A stretch of DNA of 64,000 bases from Limnomonas spitsbergensis (lineage: Eukaryota > Chlorophyta > Chlorophyceae > Chlamydomonadales), in the NCBI GenBank assembly GCA_037349105.1, contig JAYJMM010000116.1, positions 3,534,001 through 3,598,000 of the forward strand. The letters run 5' to 3'. The notes under the pieces are model-generated. The model worked only from the letters and a program-made list of their open reading frames with translations, was not told the DNA's origin and ran no database searches. The stretch's first letter is position 1; the number at the start of each line of letters is the position of its first letter. This document shows positions 1-12,500 of this stretch, one piece after another. Made by a program: the position numbers and the translations under genes.

Positions 1-427
1 TGTCCCGGCAGCAGGTCCCGCTGCAGCGCCATGAGCATGACCGCCCACGTGGCTGGATCAGCTCCCCTGGCGTGTGTGTGTGCGTGGAACTCTGCCTCAT
101 CCACTGATGCGCACTTGGTGATCGCGACATTCCCTTCGCTCCTTGCGAACAGGAAGACTGGCATGTCATCTTGCGATGCATGCATGTGGATCCATGCCTC
201 AGAAACGGGTATTTCTCCCTCCTCCAGCTCCTCGTAGTAGTAAGATACCAGCTGCTGCACTGGGATGGCTGCCCTGGCATCCCCAGGAGCCACTCCCCAC
301 GGTACAGCTTGACCTGCGACCATCCTGGGAATGATGACTGACGCCTCAATGGTGGCCTCACACCGCCTTGGCCTGCCGGAATGGCACTGCCCTGCCCCGT
401 CGTAGGTTCCATCCGCTGACCCATTAC
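1..427 (-). mobile_element. Fragment of a third copy of the large retroelement ORF
   Basis: Read on the minus strand this stretch is open and encodes a protein segment closely related to the part of the long ORF at about 11241-11665 (shared motifs SYYYEE, EIPVSEAWIHMHAS, DMPVF, FARSEGNVAI, EAEFHAH, ARGADPA). The DNA has many third-position differences while the protein is conserved. The fragment runs off the left edge of the window and is cut at about 427 by the small inverted-repeat element that starts at 434. The function of this protein region is not recognised. It lies between the Gag-like part and the methyltransferase in the complete ORF. Confidence 0.8.
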
Positions 428-433
428 CCCTTT

Positions 434-518
434 CAAGGGGGACTTGACGAAATTTTTTGTCAGACTTGTGTAATTTTTTTTCCGACTTATGTTCATTTTT
501 TTTCCGACCTGTGTAATA
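434..518. mobile_element. Left outer arm of an interrupted inverted-repeat (MITE-like) element
   Basis: These 85 bp begin CAAGGGGGACTTGACGAAA and end GACCTGTGTAATA. They are the near-perfect reverse complement of 20865-20949. They contain repeated T-runs followed by CCGAC. The arm is cut after AATA at 518 by the insertion of the 20-kb element, and the inner part of the arm resumes at 20604. Confidence 0.85.
515..518. repeat. Target-site duplication AATA, left copy
   Basis: The uninterrupted arm, read from the right side of the small element, has GTGTAATAGTCACATTTG. On the left the sequence stops at GTGTAATA and on the right it restarts AATAGTCAC. AATA is therefore present on both sides of the 20-kb insertion, as expected of a 4-bp staggered integration. 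Confidence 0.85.
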
Positions 519-3500
519 TGTCGCACCATAAAGCAGTAAACGCGCCAATATGGTAAACTCCGTAATCTCCGGTAAAGGCGCCTTAGAGAGGTGTCCTTCT
601 ACTCACAAACAGGCTCCTTGTACTTCAGACAAGAGCTGTTAACTGGCTACTGTAAGGTTCAGCCCTAGCAGAAAGTCTCTCTGCCTAGGGGTAAGTCTGG
701 GTGTCCCTGTCTCGTGGGTACCGCCCCTACTACTTCACTCACGCGTTGTGCGCTTCAGGTCCGTGGCGGACTTCTCCCTCACGACAGTGATGGGCGCCTA
801 CGGGCAGACTTCGTGACTACTCACTGGCTGCGGGTGCTCATCGAGTTAAGCTGCTAGATTTGTATTTGTATGTCAGGCAATAGCAAGGGTTGGCGCAGGC
901 CTTCAGGCTGTCTGGTCGCGATCCAGCTAGGCAATCAGGGCACTTACCGCGTCACACGCGGTGAGGGTACGGGATCGTAGACTGCGAACTACTTGTTCTG
1001 CAGGGATCTCGTTCCTCAACTGAGGTCTTGTTCTCTTGCTATCTCAGCGGAGGCTGAGGTAGTCTTGACTTGTTGGAGGTACTGACTTAAGGCACAACTC
1101 GGGTCTCACGCACTGGGTGACGGCCGGAGCTTGTTACAGAAGAGGTCTGTCCTTTTGAAAGGGACGAAGTAACTAGTTTAGGCAATTGCCGGGATACAGG
1201 GACCCGGCAGGCCCAATTCAAAGTACGGGACAGCTAAACCCCTGGCGTAAGCGGGTTTCTAGGTTCCTATTCAAATAAGGAGGATCCGCAGGGAAGCTGC
1301 GAAGCCTCCGAGGTCGCAAACTGCGGCCTAAACGGTTTTGGCACGTATACCGTAATATACCGTGACAGCTGTCGCACCATAAAGCAGTAAACGCGCCAAT
1401 ATGGTAAACTCCGTAATCTCCGGTAAAGGCGCCTTAGAGAGGTGTCCTTCTACTCACAAACAGGCTCCTTGTACTTCAGACAAGAGCTGTTAACTGGCTA
1501 CTGTAAGGTTCAGCCCTAGCAGAAAGTCTCTCTGCCTAGGGGTAAGTCTGGGTGTCCCTGTCTCATGGGTACCGCCCCTACTACTTCACTCACGCGTTGT
1601 GCGCTTCAGGTCCGTGGCGGACTTCTCCCTCACGACAGTGATGGGCGCCTACGGGCAGACTTCGTGACTACTCACTGGCTGCGGGTGCTCATCGAGTTAA
1701 GCTGCTAGATTTGTATTTGTATGTCAGGCAATAGCAAGGGTTGGCGCAGGCCTTCAGGCTGTCTGGTCGCGATCCAGCTAGGCAATCAGGGCACTTACCG
1801 CGTCACACGCGGTGAGGGTACGGGATCGTAGACTGCGAACTACTTGTTCTGCAGGGATCTCGTTCCTCAACTGAGGTCTTGTTCTCTTGCTATCACAGCG
1901 GAGGCTGAGGTAGTCTTGACTTGTTGGAGGTACTGACTTAAGGCACAACTCGGGTCTCACGCACTGGGTGACGGCCGGAGCTTGTTACAGAAGAGGTCTG
2001 TCCTTTTGAAAGGGACGAAGTAACTAGTTTAGGCAATTGCCGGGATACAGGGACCCGGCAGGCCCAATTCAAAGTACGGGACAGCTAAACCCCTGGCGTA
2101 AGCGGGTTTCTAGGTTCCTATTCAAATAAGGAGGATCCGCAGGGAAGCTGCGAAGCCTCCGAGGTCGCAAACTGCGGCCTAAACGGTTTTGGCACGTATA
2201 CCGTAATATACCGTGACAGCTGTCGCACCATAAAGCAGTAAACGCGCCAATATGGTAAACTCCGTAATCTCCGGTAAAGGCGCCTTAGAGAGGTGTCCTT
2301 CTACTCACAAACAGGCTCCTTGTACTTCAGACAAGAGCTGTTAACTGGCTACTGTAAGGTTCAGCCCTAGCAGAAAGTCTCTCTGCCTAGGGGTAAGTCT
2401 GGGTGTCCCTGTCTCGTGGGTACCGCCCCTACTACTTCACTCACGCGTTGTGCGCTTCAGGTCCGTGGCGGACTTCTCCCTCACGACAGTGATGGGCGCC
2501 TACGGGCAGACTTCGTGACTACTCACTGGCTGCGGGTGCTCATCGAGTTAAGCTGCTAGATTTGTATTTGTATGTCAGGCAATAGCAAGGGTTGGCGCAG
2601 GCCTTCAGGCTGTCTGGTCGCGATCCAGCTAGGCAATCAGGGCACTTACCGCGTCACACGCGGTGAGGGTACGGGATCGTAGACTGCGAACTACTTGTTC
2701 TGCAGGGATCTCGTTCCTCAACTGAGGTCTTGTTCTCTTGCTATCTCAGCGGAGGCTGAGGTAGTCTTGACTTGTTGGAGGTACTGACTTAAGGCACAAC
2801 TCGGGTCTCACGCACTGGGTGACGGCCGGAGCTTGTTACAGAAGAGGTCTGTCCTTTTGAAAGGGACGAAGTAACTAGTTTAGGCAATTGCCGGGATACA
2901 GGGACCCGGCAGGCCCAATTCAAAGTACGGGACAGCTAAACCCCTGGCGTAAGCGGGTTTCTAGGTTCCTATTCAAATAAGGAGGATCCGCAGGGAAGCT
3001 GCGAAGCCTCCGAGGTCGCAAACTGCGGCCTAAACGGTTTTGGCACGTATACCGTAATATACCGTGACAGCTGTCGCACCATAAAGCAGTAAACGCGCCA
3101 ATATGGTAAACTCCGTAATCTCCGGTAAAGGCGCCTTAGAGAGGTGTCCTTCTACTCACAAACAGGCTCCTTGTACTTCAGACAAGAGCTGTTAACTGGC
3201 TACTGTAAGGTTCAGCCCTAGCAGAAAGTCTCTCTGCCTAGGGGTAAGTCTGGGTGTCCCTGTCTCATGGGTACCGCCCCTACTACTTCACTCACGCGTT
3301 GTGCGCTTCAGGTCCGTGGCGGACTTCTCCCTCACGACAGTGATGGGCGCCTACGGGCAGACTTCGTGACTACTCACTGGCTGCGGGTGCTCATCGAGTT
3401 AAGCTGCTAGATTTGTATTTGTATGTCAGGCAATAGCAAGGGTTGGCGCAGGCCTTCAGGCTGTCTGGTCGCGATCCAGCTAGGCAATCAGGGCACTTAC

Positions 3501-4995
3501 CGCGTCACACGCGGTGAGGGTACGGGATCGTAGACTGCGAACTACTTGTTCTGCAGGGATCTCGTTCCTCAACTGAGGTCTTGTTCTCTTGCTATCACAG
3601 CGGAGGCTGAGGTAGTCTTGACTTGTTGGAGGTACTGACTTAAGGCACAACTCGGGTCTCACGCACTGGGTGACGGCCGGAGCTTGTTACAGAAGAGGTC
3701 TGTCCTTTTGAAAGGGACGAAGTAACTAGTTTAGGCAATTGCCGGGATACAGGGACCCGGCAGGCCCAATTCAAAGTACGGGACAGCTAAACCCCTGGCG
3801 TAAGCGGGTTTCTAGGTTCCTATTCAAATAAGGAGGATCCGCAGGGAAGCTGCGAAGCCTCCGAGGTCGCAAACTGCGGCCTAAACGGTTTTGGCACGTA
3901 TACCGTAATATACCGTGACAGCTGTCGCACCATAAAGCAGTAAACGCGCCAATATGGTAAACTCCGTAATCTCCGGTAAAGGCGCCTTAGAGAGGTGTCC
4001 TTCTACTCACAAACAGGCTCCTTGTACTTCAGACAAGAGCTGTTAACTGGCTACTGTAAGGTTCAGCCCTAGCAGAAAGTCTCTCTGCCTAGGGGTAAGT
4101 CTGGGTGTCCCTGTCTCGTGGGTACCGCCCCTACTACTTCACTCACGCGTTGTGCGCTTCAGGTCCGTGGCGGACTTCTCCCTCACGACAGTGATGGGCG
4201 CCTACGGGCAGACTTCGTGACTACTCACTGGCTGCGGGTGCTCATCGAGTTAAGCTGCTAGATTTGTATTTGTATGTCAGGCAATAGCAAGGGTTGGCGC
4301 AGGCCTTCAGGCTGTCTGGTCGCGATCCAGCTAGGCAATCAGGGCACTTACCGCGTCACACGCGGTGAGGGTACGGGATCGTAGACTGCGAACTACTTGT
4401 TCTGCAGGGATCTCGTTCCTCAACTGAGGTATTGTTCTCTTGCTATCACAGCGGAGGCTGAGGTAGTCTTGACTTGTTGGAGGTACTGACTTAAGGCACA
4501 ACTCGGGTCTCACGCACTGGGTGACGGCCGGAGCTTGTTACAGAAGAGGTCTGTCCTTTTGAAAGGGACGAAGTAACTAGTTTAGGCAATTGCCGGGATA
4601 CAGGGACCCGGCAGGCCCAATTCAAAGTACGGGACAGCTAAACCCCTGGCGTAAGCGGGTTTCTAGGTTCCTATTCAAATAAGGAGGATCCGCAGGGAAG
4701 CTGCGAAGCCTCCGAGGTCGCAAACTGCGGCCTAAACGGTTTTGGCACGTATACCGTAATATACCGTGACAGCTGTCGCACCATAAAGCAGTAAACGCGC
4801 CAATATGGTAAACTCCGTAATCTCCGGTAAAGGCGCCTTAGAGAGGTGTCCTTCTACTCACAAACAGGCTCCTTGTACTTCAGACAAGAGCTGTTAACTG
4901 GCTACTGTAAGGTTCAGCCCTAGCAGAAAGTCTCTCTGCCTAGGGGTAAGTCTGGGTGTCCCTGTCTCGTGGGTACCGCCCCTACTACTTCACTC
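519..4995 (-). repeat. Tandem array of 851-bp terminal-repeat units
   Basis: Five units begin at 519, 1370, 2221, 3072 and 3923, each exactly 851 bp, followed by a lone B at 4774-4995. Each unit on the plus strand is B (222 bp), A (627 bp) and a GC dinucleotide. Ends are TGTCGC and GTGACA, an imperfect inverted pair. Units are almost identical. Two variable sites (CTATCTCAG or CTATCACAG; CTGTCTCGTGG or CTGTCTCATGG) give the order X-Y-X-Y-Z, so the array grew by dimers. The 60-residue minus-strand ORFs in units 2, 4 and 5 are not considered genes. Confidence 0.9.
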
Positions 4996-5807
4996 GCCCC
5001 CCCGCTCCTCAGCGTTAAGCCTATCGGGCATGCGCTGGGAGCCGGAAAAAGGGGTCGGTACTGTTAGGAAGAAATTTCTGGCAATATGTACACCTCAGAA
5101 GATCAAAGTATCAAAGCAAATCTGCCTGTTTCAGGCCTTCTACACGTATCTGCCTGGTTCAGGCCATATACACAAATCTGCCTGGTTCAGGCCGTCCTCA
5201 CGCATCTGCCTGGTTCAGGCCATATACACAAATCTGCCTGGTTCAGGCCGTCCACACGCATCTGCCTGGTTCAGGCTTTCTTCAAAGCAAAATTCACATA
5301 ATCTCTGCAAACAATGCGCACATACTGCGCGTCATTCTAAGCATCTCAGTTGCTCATCACTAAACTTGGCTGTTGATCAGAATCCTCAGACCAGGCTAAG
5401 TTTAACCGCTGCTCTCGCCCCACTGCGCCATAGACGCCTGGTTTTTTAAGGCCACAGGAAATGTGCGCCGCAGCAGCGGCTTCTGCCCCCTTGGTTACTA
5501 TCACTACTCCACAAAATCAAGTCTTGTTGTCCATGCTCCCGCATATGTACCACCGCAGCCTTGCTGCTGCGGTTCTGGAGAAACAAATTTTCATAACCCG
5601 TTGCTGCTCTAGGTCTTGTCGCCACCTAGCATAAACTGCCCTTGACTCGCTGGCCTCCGGACCAGCACCTGCCGCGCCCTAGGACCAGGTGCGCTGTGCC
5701 TGAAAGCGTCTCTGCTGCACAGCCTCTGCCCTTTCCTGTCGGTTGCGGCGTGAGTACCGTCACATGCTCAGCAGCCTTGCCGCTCTGGGCTTGGCCTTCT
5801 ATGAGGT
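4996..5807 (-). other. 3' untranslated body end of the 20-kb element
   Basis: No gene is seen here. The stretch is related to the 3' part of the plus-strand copy (24949-25545), sharing the segments near GGCCACAGGAAATGTGCGCC and the GCTGGGAGCCGGAAAA region just before B. It contains a short tandem repeat at 5113-5280. Confidence 0.6.
5113..5280. repeat. About five copies of a 33-bp repeat
   Basis: The motif ATCTGCCTGGTTCAGGCC recurs at roughly 33-bp spacing, with alternating spacers related to ATATACACA and GTCCACACGC. It lies in the 3' untranslated part of the 20-kb element. The plus-strand copy retains only about one related unit. Confidence 0.75.
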
Positions 5808-6542
5808 TCAGGTATCGGTGCACCCTTCAAGTGCCGATTCCTCCTCCTCCTTCGCTGCTTCTTTGGCCACCTTGGCCCGTCTGGCAACTGCCCTCGGGGT
5901 GACATTGGCCTCTCCCCGGCCAGTGGTGTACGAGATGTCGTACAACCCGTTCGCCATTGGCCTTGCGATGCCCCGCTCCATTTGCCGCGTAGCTGGGTTG
6001 GTGGCCATAACTTCCACCTCAGGCTTATCCATGATGTCGGCATCCGGGGCCGCCCTGGCTGCTGCCCTGGCAGCTGGGCTTGGCCGCCCCTGGACGGCTG
6101 CGCTGCGCTCTGGCTCTGCAGCGGGCCCCGCTATCTCAGCTGGCCCAGCGACCTTGTCGTCCGGCTGGCACCGTGGGCACAACCAATCGCCCTCAGGCAC
6201 TTCATCAAGAGCTGGTACCAAGCAATCCATGTGCCAACCCGCAACTGGCAGTGCCTCTTTGATCCTAGCCACTCTGGCCAGGAGTAGGTCCGCTGCCTCC
6301 TCTGCTGTTGCCACCTTGGCGGTGCTCCATAGGTCCGCCCCCACTCTGGAGGGGAACGTGGGTCGTTGCCCAAACAGGACCTCGTATGGCGCCATGCGCG
6401 TGGCCTGCTGCGGCGAGCAGCGGAAGCCCAGCGCCACCCATGGTACCATCTTGTCCCAGGACTCGTCGCTGCTGCCCTCCTGGCAGCACTTGCGCAGTCC
6501 TGTCTTGAGAGTCTGGACTGCCCTCTCTGACAGCCCGTCTGC
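5808..6542 (-). pseudogene. Integrase tail and half PHD finger of the 20-kb element
   Basis: In this frame the minus strand encodes the end of a retroviral-type integrase catalytic core, starting in QADGLSERAVQTLK, which holds the last (Glu) active-site residue. The sequence then jumps directly to GWHMDCLVPALDEV, the second half of a PHD finger. Compared with the plus-strand copy, the zinc-binding domain, the first two catalytic aspartates and the first half of the PHD finger are missing. Both missing pieces end at GT...AG borders. The first loss is 794 bp, not a multiple of three, so this frame is out of phase with the long upstream ORF, which terminates at 6265. It cannot be an active integrase. 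Confidence 0.8.
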
Positions 6543-9500
6543 CTGGTTCCTGCGCTGCATCTGCCCAATCTGCCGCAGCTGATTCTCCCAGGCACTGCCT
6601 GTACGTCGCTGCCACCTCCCCACTGCCAGAGCACGCGTTCCCTGCGGTAGCAAGGGCGTAGTGGCTGGACATTAAAGTGGCACCCAGCGCAGGATCCCTG
6701 TCCTGGCCTGGCAACCTTGCTCTGCGCACCAGTTCACCCGGTAATATTTTGGCACATTCAAGTGCCACATTGAACCATGCACTCAATGCCCACGAATCCA
6801 TGCACCTGCCCAAGGCTGCCCTCCTGGCAGCCTCTGGGAAGTCTGGTCGCGGCAACGTGGAACCTACAGCATACCCCATAGCCCGTTCACGTTCATTGGC
6901 ATTGGGCTCCTGCAGGTCCCCCATGGGCCTGTACACCATCCCATTCTGCCCATTCCTGAAAGAATATGACGCGGGAGTCGCCATCAAGCAGGGCAGCACC
7001 CTTCTGGGCTGTCCTGTCACATTGATGCGATACCCTCCATTGTCTGGACAGGCGACCACCTGGGCCCTGCTGCCCTTGTCCAGAATATCATCCACGACCC
7101 CCTCATGGGGCCTGGCCGAAGCGCAAATCACAAACTCGATATCCTCAGACGGGGCTATGTTCCCCCAGTAGTTGCGGGTACGGTGGGCGTAAGACCCCAC
7201 CTGTGCCGCATCAAACAGTGCAGGCGTCCCCAGGACCCTACACACTTCATTGAACCCGTCTACACTGGCCTTGGTGCTCCTCTGATTCAGCTGCATCGCA
7301 ACATTCTCAATCAGGTATGCGGGCGGTCTGGACAATTGCAGGACCTGCAAAGTGCCCAACAACTTGACCAGCGGGAAGAAGGACTTGCTTCGTTCCCCCG
7401 CCAGCCCGCGCCCCTTGCCTGCCGAAGAGAGGTCCTGACACTCCCATCCAGCCACCATAAACCACTGGCGCCCATCCTGGGCGCCTGCTCCCCGGAGGTG
7501 CTCTGCCGTAATGGCGTACACATCCTGGGGTAGCGCTCTGAACACATCCTCAAACGCTTTCACCGGAAGCAGCTGGGGAAATCGCTTGTGCAACTGCACC
7601 AAACGTCCTCCAGCAATCTCCCTCACTTCTTCGCTGATATCCGCATACAAATACCGAACTACTGGAATTCCTGCTTTGAGCACCATTTCCAGCCCAGAGC
7701 ACATACCTCCAAAGGGCTCAAAGAGGACCACCCCTTCCTTCTCCATGGTCCTCACAGCCTGTACCGGCAGGCACGCTGTGTCCACCCCCTGCGTGCCGCA
7801 GTAGCCTGGCAGGTCTTCCATGGAGTAAGCGAATGCTCCCTGGCGGTCCCTGAGGCTCTGCTCGAGGGACGCCTGCTGCTCCTCCGTGAAGTCAGGGTGC
7901 TTGCCCAGCAACCATCCTTCTTCAGTCTTGACATATTCCGAAGGTGGCTCAACCACACCTCCTGGCTGGAACATGTCGATCATCTCTGCCGCCTGCGGGT
8001 CGTCCACCGCTGCTGGTGCTTCCCCCTCGGTGCTGCTGTTGCGCTGCCAATCCTCATGCTGGCTGTAGGCGCCCCCTGCCCCGCTGGCATCCCCCAAAGA
8101 GATGACAGCCGGCGGGCGCAGCCAGCCTGACGTAAGCTTTGCTGCCGCCTCCTGGCTGGACACAAAAGCACCCTGGCTGGCTGTAAATCCCCCTCCACGG
8201 ACGCCCTGCCCAGTGGCCCTTGCACCCGGGATGCAAGCTGACAGCAGTAGCCACACCAGCAACAGCTGGAATGCACCCGTAAGCATTCCCTTGAAAGCTG
8301 TACAGGTCAAGAGTCCCCTGCATGCTGGCGGCTGCCGCCCAGCAGGCGGCTGTTGCCCTGCTGGCTGCGCCAATAACGGTTCAGCATGTAGCCCTGGCCT
8401 CAACTGCTCTGTGGCCCATGTGATCTCCAGCTCCACCCGGTTGATCCTGCCTGGCTGGCAAGGGCAATCCCTGCCCGGCCTGCTGCCGCGATCCCTGTCT
8501 GCAGCCTTCCCCTGCGCATTCCTTGCGCGGCGCATAGCCTTTTTTGACTTCTTCCCCTGAAGCTCGGCTGTTTCCGTCCAGGCTGCGTCGGCCCCTACTG
8601 GCCGCGCCTCTGACTGAAATCCCCTGCAGCGCTTGGCCTGCTGCTCCTGTTTGAATCTGTCTGCCCTGTCTGCTGGCAACTGCCCACTTCTGATGGCTTC
8701 CAAGGGCGCGTCCCCCTCTGGGCAGTCCTTGGTCTGGTGGCCAATCTGGGCGCAGATGAGGCACCTGCCTGCCCTCTCCCCTGGGTCTGGGCAGGCGTGA
8801 TAGTCGTGCCCATGCCTGCTGCTTCGCAGGCCTGGCTCCCTGGTAGCTGACCCACGGCCCCCTGCTGGATGCGCCAAGTCACTGCATTTATGGCATGCCC
8901 ACACTCCTCTGCGGGTGCCGCCAATGCTCCTAGTGCCGGCACACGCCCCGCAGGCTGTACCGCCACACGTGCAGCACTTCCTGCCGGTCCCTTCCTCTAA
9001 GCTGATCATGCAGCCCAGGCACCGCTGGGGCATGCCTGCGACAATTCTGCCCGGTGGCTCCCTGCTGACTGTTATGCCGCTGGTTAGGCTGCAAGCTCCA
9101 CGGGCTGCGCCTCTGCCCTGGCTCTCTGGCCTGGGTGGGTGCCGCACTGGTGCCTGGCTGCTGGCGGGTCCTACCCGGCCCATGCCGCCTGCTGCTGCCT
9201 GTGCATCCCTGTCGCCCTGCTCATCGCCTGAGCTAGCGCTGTCTGTTTCTGCACCCTGTATGCACATAAGCCCGGGGGTATTGCTTGGTCGCCACAACAC
9301 CCCCTGCCCTTCTCGGGTGCTAACCCATTCTGCAAGCTGGCGCTTCACTACCCTCAGGTTGAGGTAAATGTCATCGGCGTACACCAGAGCCGCCTGCTCT
9401 GGTCCCCTGCCGCTGACCCATTTGGCCGCGCCTCTGAGTTGGCGCAATCTGCGAGCCAACCCAGTTTGCAACTGTCTGATGGCTGCTTGAAGCCCCACTT

Positions 9501-12500
9501 CTAGCAAACCTGCTCCCTCCAGGAGCCCAGTCATCATGCTCAAGTGTATTGCTATGGTTCCGGTATCGTCCTCTTCAGGCTCTACCGCTATCCCTTCAGC
9601 TTTCCTCAGCCGGTATTGCAGGATATGCCTGGCCACCCGCAGTCCCTCCAGCTGGCTGTCTGACTGCGCTCTGGCATCGTCCAAGCCTTCCCCTGCTGAA
9701 GAGTCTCCGTCACTCCGCTCCTCAAGGCAAGCCTGCCAATGAGCGGTGACTGCCGGTGAAACCTCGTCTATGAGTGCAATCATACTGACGCCCAGTTCCC
9801 TCTCCAGGTCTTCCAACGCCTGGTTGTACTGCCACATCCTGGGATCTGGACTCTGCCCTGGCAACGCTCTGATTTTGAACCACATGCTGGACCAGGCCAC
9901 GGCTGCGCTGCTGTTGACCAGCTCCTGGCCCGTCTCATACAGGCCCATCTCTTCCCTCCTCTGCTGATCAAGCCGCTCTAGACAATTCCCCAAGGCAGAC
10001 TTCCAGCGCTGAGTGCTGTACGAGGCGGGGTCCCCCCAAGGGTCCCTTGCCACTGGCTGCACCGGCTCATTCATTTGTCTGTCCCTTGACCTGTTGCTGT
10101 CGGGCCTGCCCTCCGCTGTTACCAAGGAAGCCGCCATGGGCAGGACCGCAGCATGCCGCCGGTTCTTCCTCAATGCCGGCAGGTGCTCCCCTAGCTCAAC
10201 CTCCCACTCGCGGTTGCGCCTTGTTTCCTCAATGGCGGCTCTCTCCCAACTTCCATTGCTCATCCACTGTTGCTGCAGCTGCTCCATTGACTCTTCGAAG
10301 CTCTGCTCTGGACACTCTGGTCCTGGGTATGCTGAGGCTGACTCCCCCGGCATGTCTGCACTCCTGGCCACTGGCCAGCCGATGCTGATCACGCCCACAG
10401 GCAGCTGGGGGCTGCTTGCCCCATACTCCTCATCTGACTCTGAGTCAGCCACCAGCGGTGGCAACCCCTCCAAGGGGTCTTCTTTCTCCCCACCTGGTAG
10501 GCTCGTGCCCCACTGGCCTGGATCCTCTCCCTTGCTGAACCCCTGGTTCCTGTTGGCAGGGTGTCCTGCTATCAATCTGCGTTCGCTGTTGTCCTTCGGA
10601 ACACTGGTTCCGCCGCAGCTACCCGAGGGCGTCCGGGACTCTGCCCGGTCCCTGGTTTCCGCTGACGGTGCTGCCAGTTCCTGGTCAATTGCTAGCCACA
10701 CCCACTCTGATGCTGTTGCACCTAGTGTAGTGACGAAAGCTGCCTGAAACGACACACACGGCCCTGGCTGCTCTGAAGACTCTTGGGACCCTTCACTACT
10801 GTCAGGGTTGGGGTCCCATCTGCGGGCACCCCACCTGCCGATCCTCCACTGACCCAGCGCTGGCTGGTCCCTCAGCTCCATCAGCTCTTCCTCATAGGTT
10901 CCTGATCCCACTCCCCTGAACAAAGGGTGCAGCGTGCGCACCCCTGCTGGGTGCGCCTGCTTCCACAACTGCACCGTCACGGCGTTAGCCTGCCAGTGAG
11001 GCGTCACGCTGCTGGCCCTGTCCTCCTGCCAGGCCTTCCTCTCCTTGCGTACCCACTGCTGCACGCAGTCCTCCAACCGTTCTAGCGCGAACGGCGAGCG
11101 CGCCAGCTCAAACTCCCCCTCCCACATGGATCCGCTGTCGGACGCTGGTCTCGCCCCGTATGGCCATGTGGGGCATTCAAACTCCGCAGGCGCCCACTGC
11201 GCTCCCACGCTCCATACCTCCTGCATGGCTGCTGACATTTGTCCAGGCAGCATGGTCCTTTGCAGCACCATCATCATGATGGCCCACACTGCTGGATCTG
11301 CGCCCCTGGCGTACTCGTGCGCGTGGAACTCTGCCTCCTCTACATTGGCACATCTGACAATGGCCACGTTCCCCTCGCTCCTTGCGAAGAAGAACACCGG
11401 CATGTCGTTCCTGGAGGCGTGCATGTGGATCCACGCCTCTGATACCGGGATCTCTTCCTCCTGCACCTCCTCATAGTAGTATGACACGGCCCGCTGCACT
11501 GGGATGGCTGCCCTGGCGTCCCCCGGCGCCAATCCCCATGGCACAGCCTGGCCTGCTACCACCCTGGGTATGAGGATGGCTGCCTCGATGATGTCCTCAA
11601 TCCTCCTGGGCTTGCCCCCATGGCAGAGCCCCGCGTCGTCGTAGGTTCCCTCGGCCGCCTCACTGCTCCTTCCATACGTCCCTGCAGCCACTGCCTGCAC
11701 GGGCACGTAGAAGGCGCACTCCCTCAGGTTGGGGTGTCCCAGCAAGCTGTGGGCACAATGCTGCGCCCAAGGCGCGCTCATGAATCCCAGCTGCGCCCCT
11801 TGCCAAACGCCATCGGTGCGCACGCTGTCGGGCACCTCCCATCGCGCCATGTCCGCAGCGCTCACCGCTGTTGTTCCCTCCTGGCACACCAGGCGCACGG
11901 CTCTGTCTACGCATTGTAACCAGACGGGATGCCGCCACTCTCGCTGCATCAACTCAGCCATCACTGTGCTGGGCTTGATGTACCCCTTGAGAGCTACGAT
12001 CAGCAGTACTGCCGTAACCGCATCCCATGGGAACACCAGCCTGGCAACTGCCTGCATGGCTGCCTGCCGATTGACGCACACTACCTCACGGCTAGGCAGC
12101 AGCCTGTGGTTTTGGATCCTGCAGATCCCATCCTGGGCATCCTCTGGTACTGTGAGCATCGCTTCAGTAGCCGCTGACCCCGGCAGCTCGTCTCCCAAGC
12201 GATACCACTGCACGAAGCTCCTGCCCTCTGGCTGGCCCGGCGGCAGAGGCCTGGGCTGGACATGCTCCCTGTCGCTGGTTTGGTTGCGGTGGTCCTCACC
12301 GTCCTGGTCATAAGCTGTATCCTCGTCCCTTCCGGCGGACCGCCTGTCGCTAACACCCCTGCTGGGCGGGTTACTGGCCGCCTCCCCCCATCCTCCGGGG
12401 TTGTACCTGGAGGTGGTGCAGCAGTGGTTTCTAACGGGTTCCGCGCCACCCGAGCTCCTCGCTGCGGCTTCCTGCGCCTCTTGGTGGCGACCAGTCCTGC

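Noticed and set aside
1778..4513. 60-codon minus-strand ORFs in three of the tandem units
   Set aside because: They exist only because of one variable base, lie in terminal-repeat sequence and show no domain.
5743..6582. Plus-strand ORFs opposite the integrase/PHD relic and opposite the long ORF
   Set aside because: They are antisense shadows of the GC-rich minus-strand coding sequence, without recognisable domains.
7685..7706. Loss of the methyltransferase by recombination between the short direct repeats TGCTCTGG found near both ends of the segment
   Set aside because: The plus-copy junction lies upstream of these repeats, at the GT and AG. Repeat-mediated deletion would have kept GGTATG from the left side, which is absent.
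9360..9400. YADD motif (ALVYADDIYLN) in the long ORF, like a reverse-transcriptase active site
   Set aside because: None of the other reverse-transcriptase motifs surround it, and it lies far upstream of the pre-polymerase motif. Treated as coincidence.
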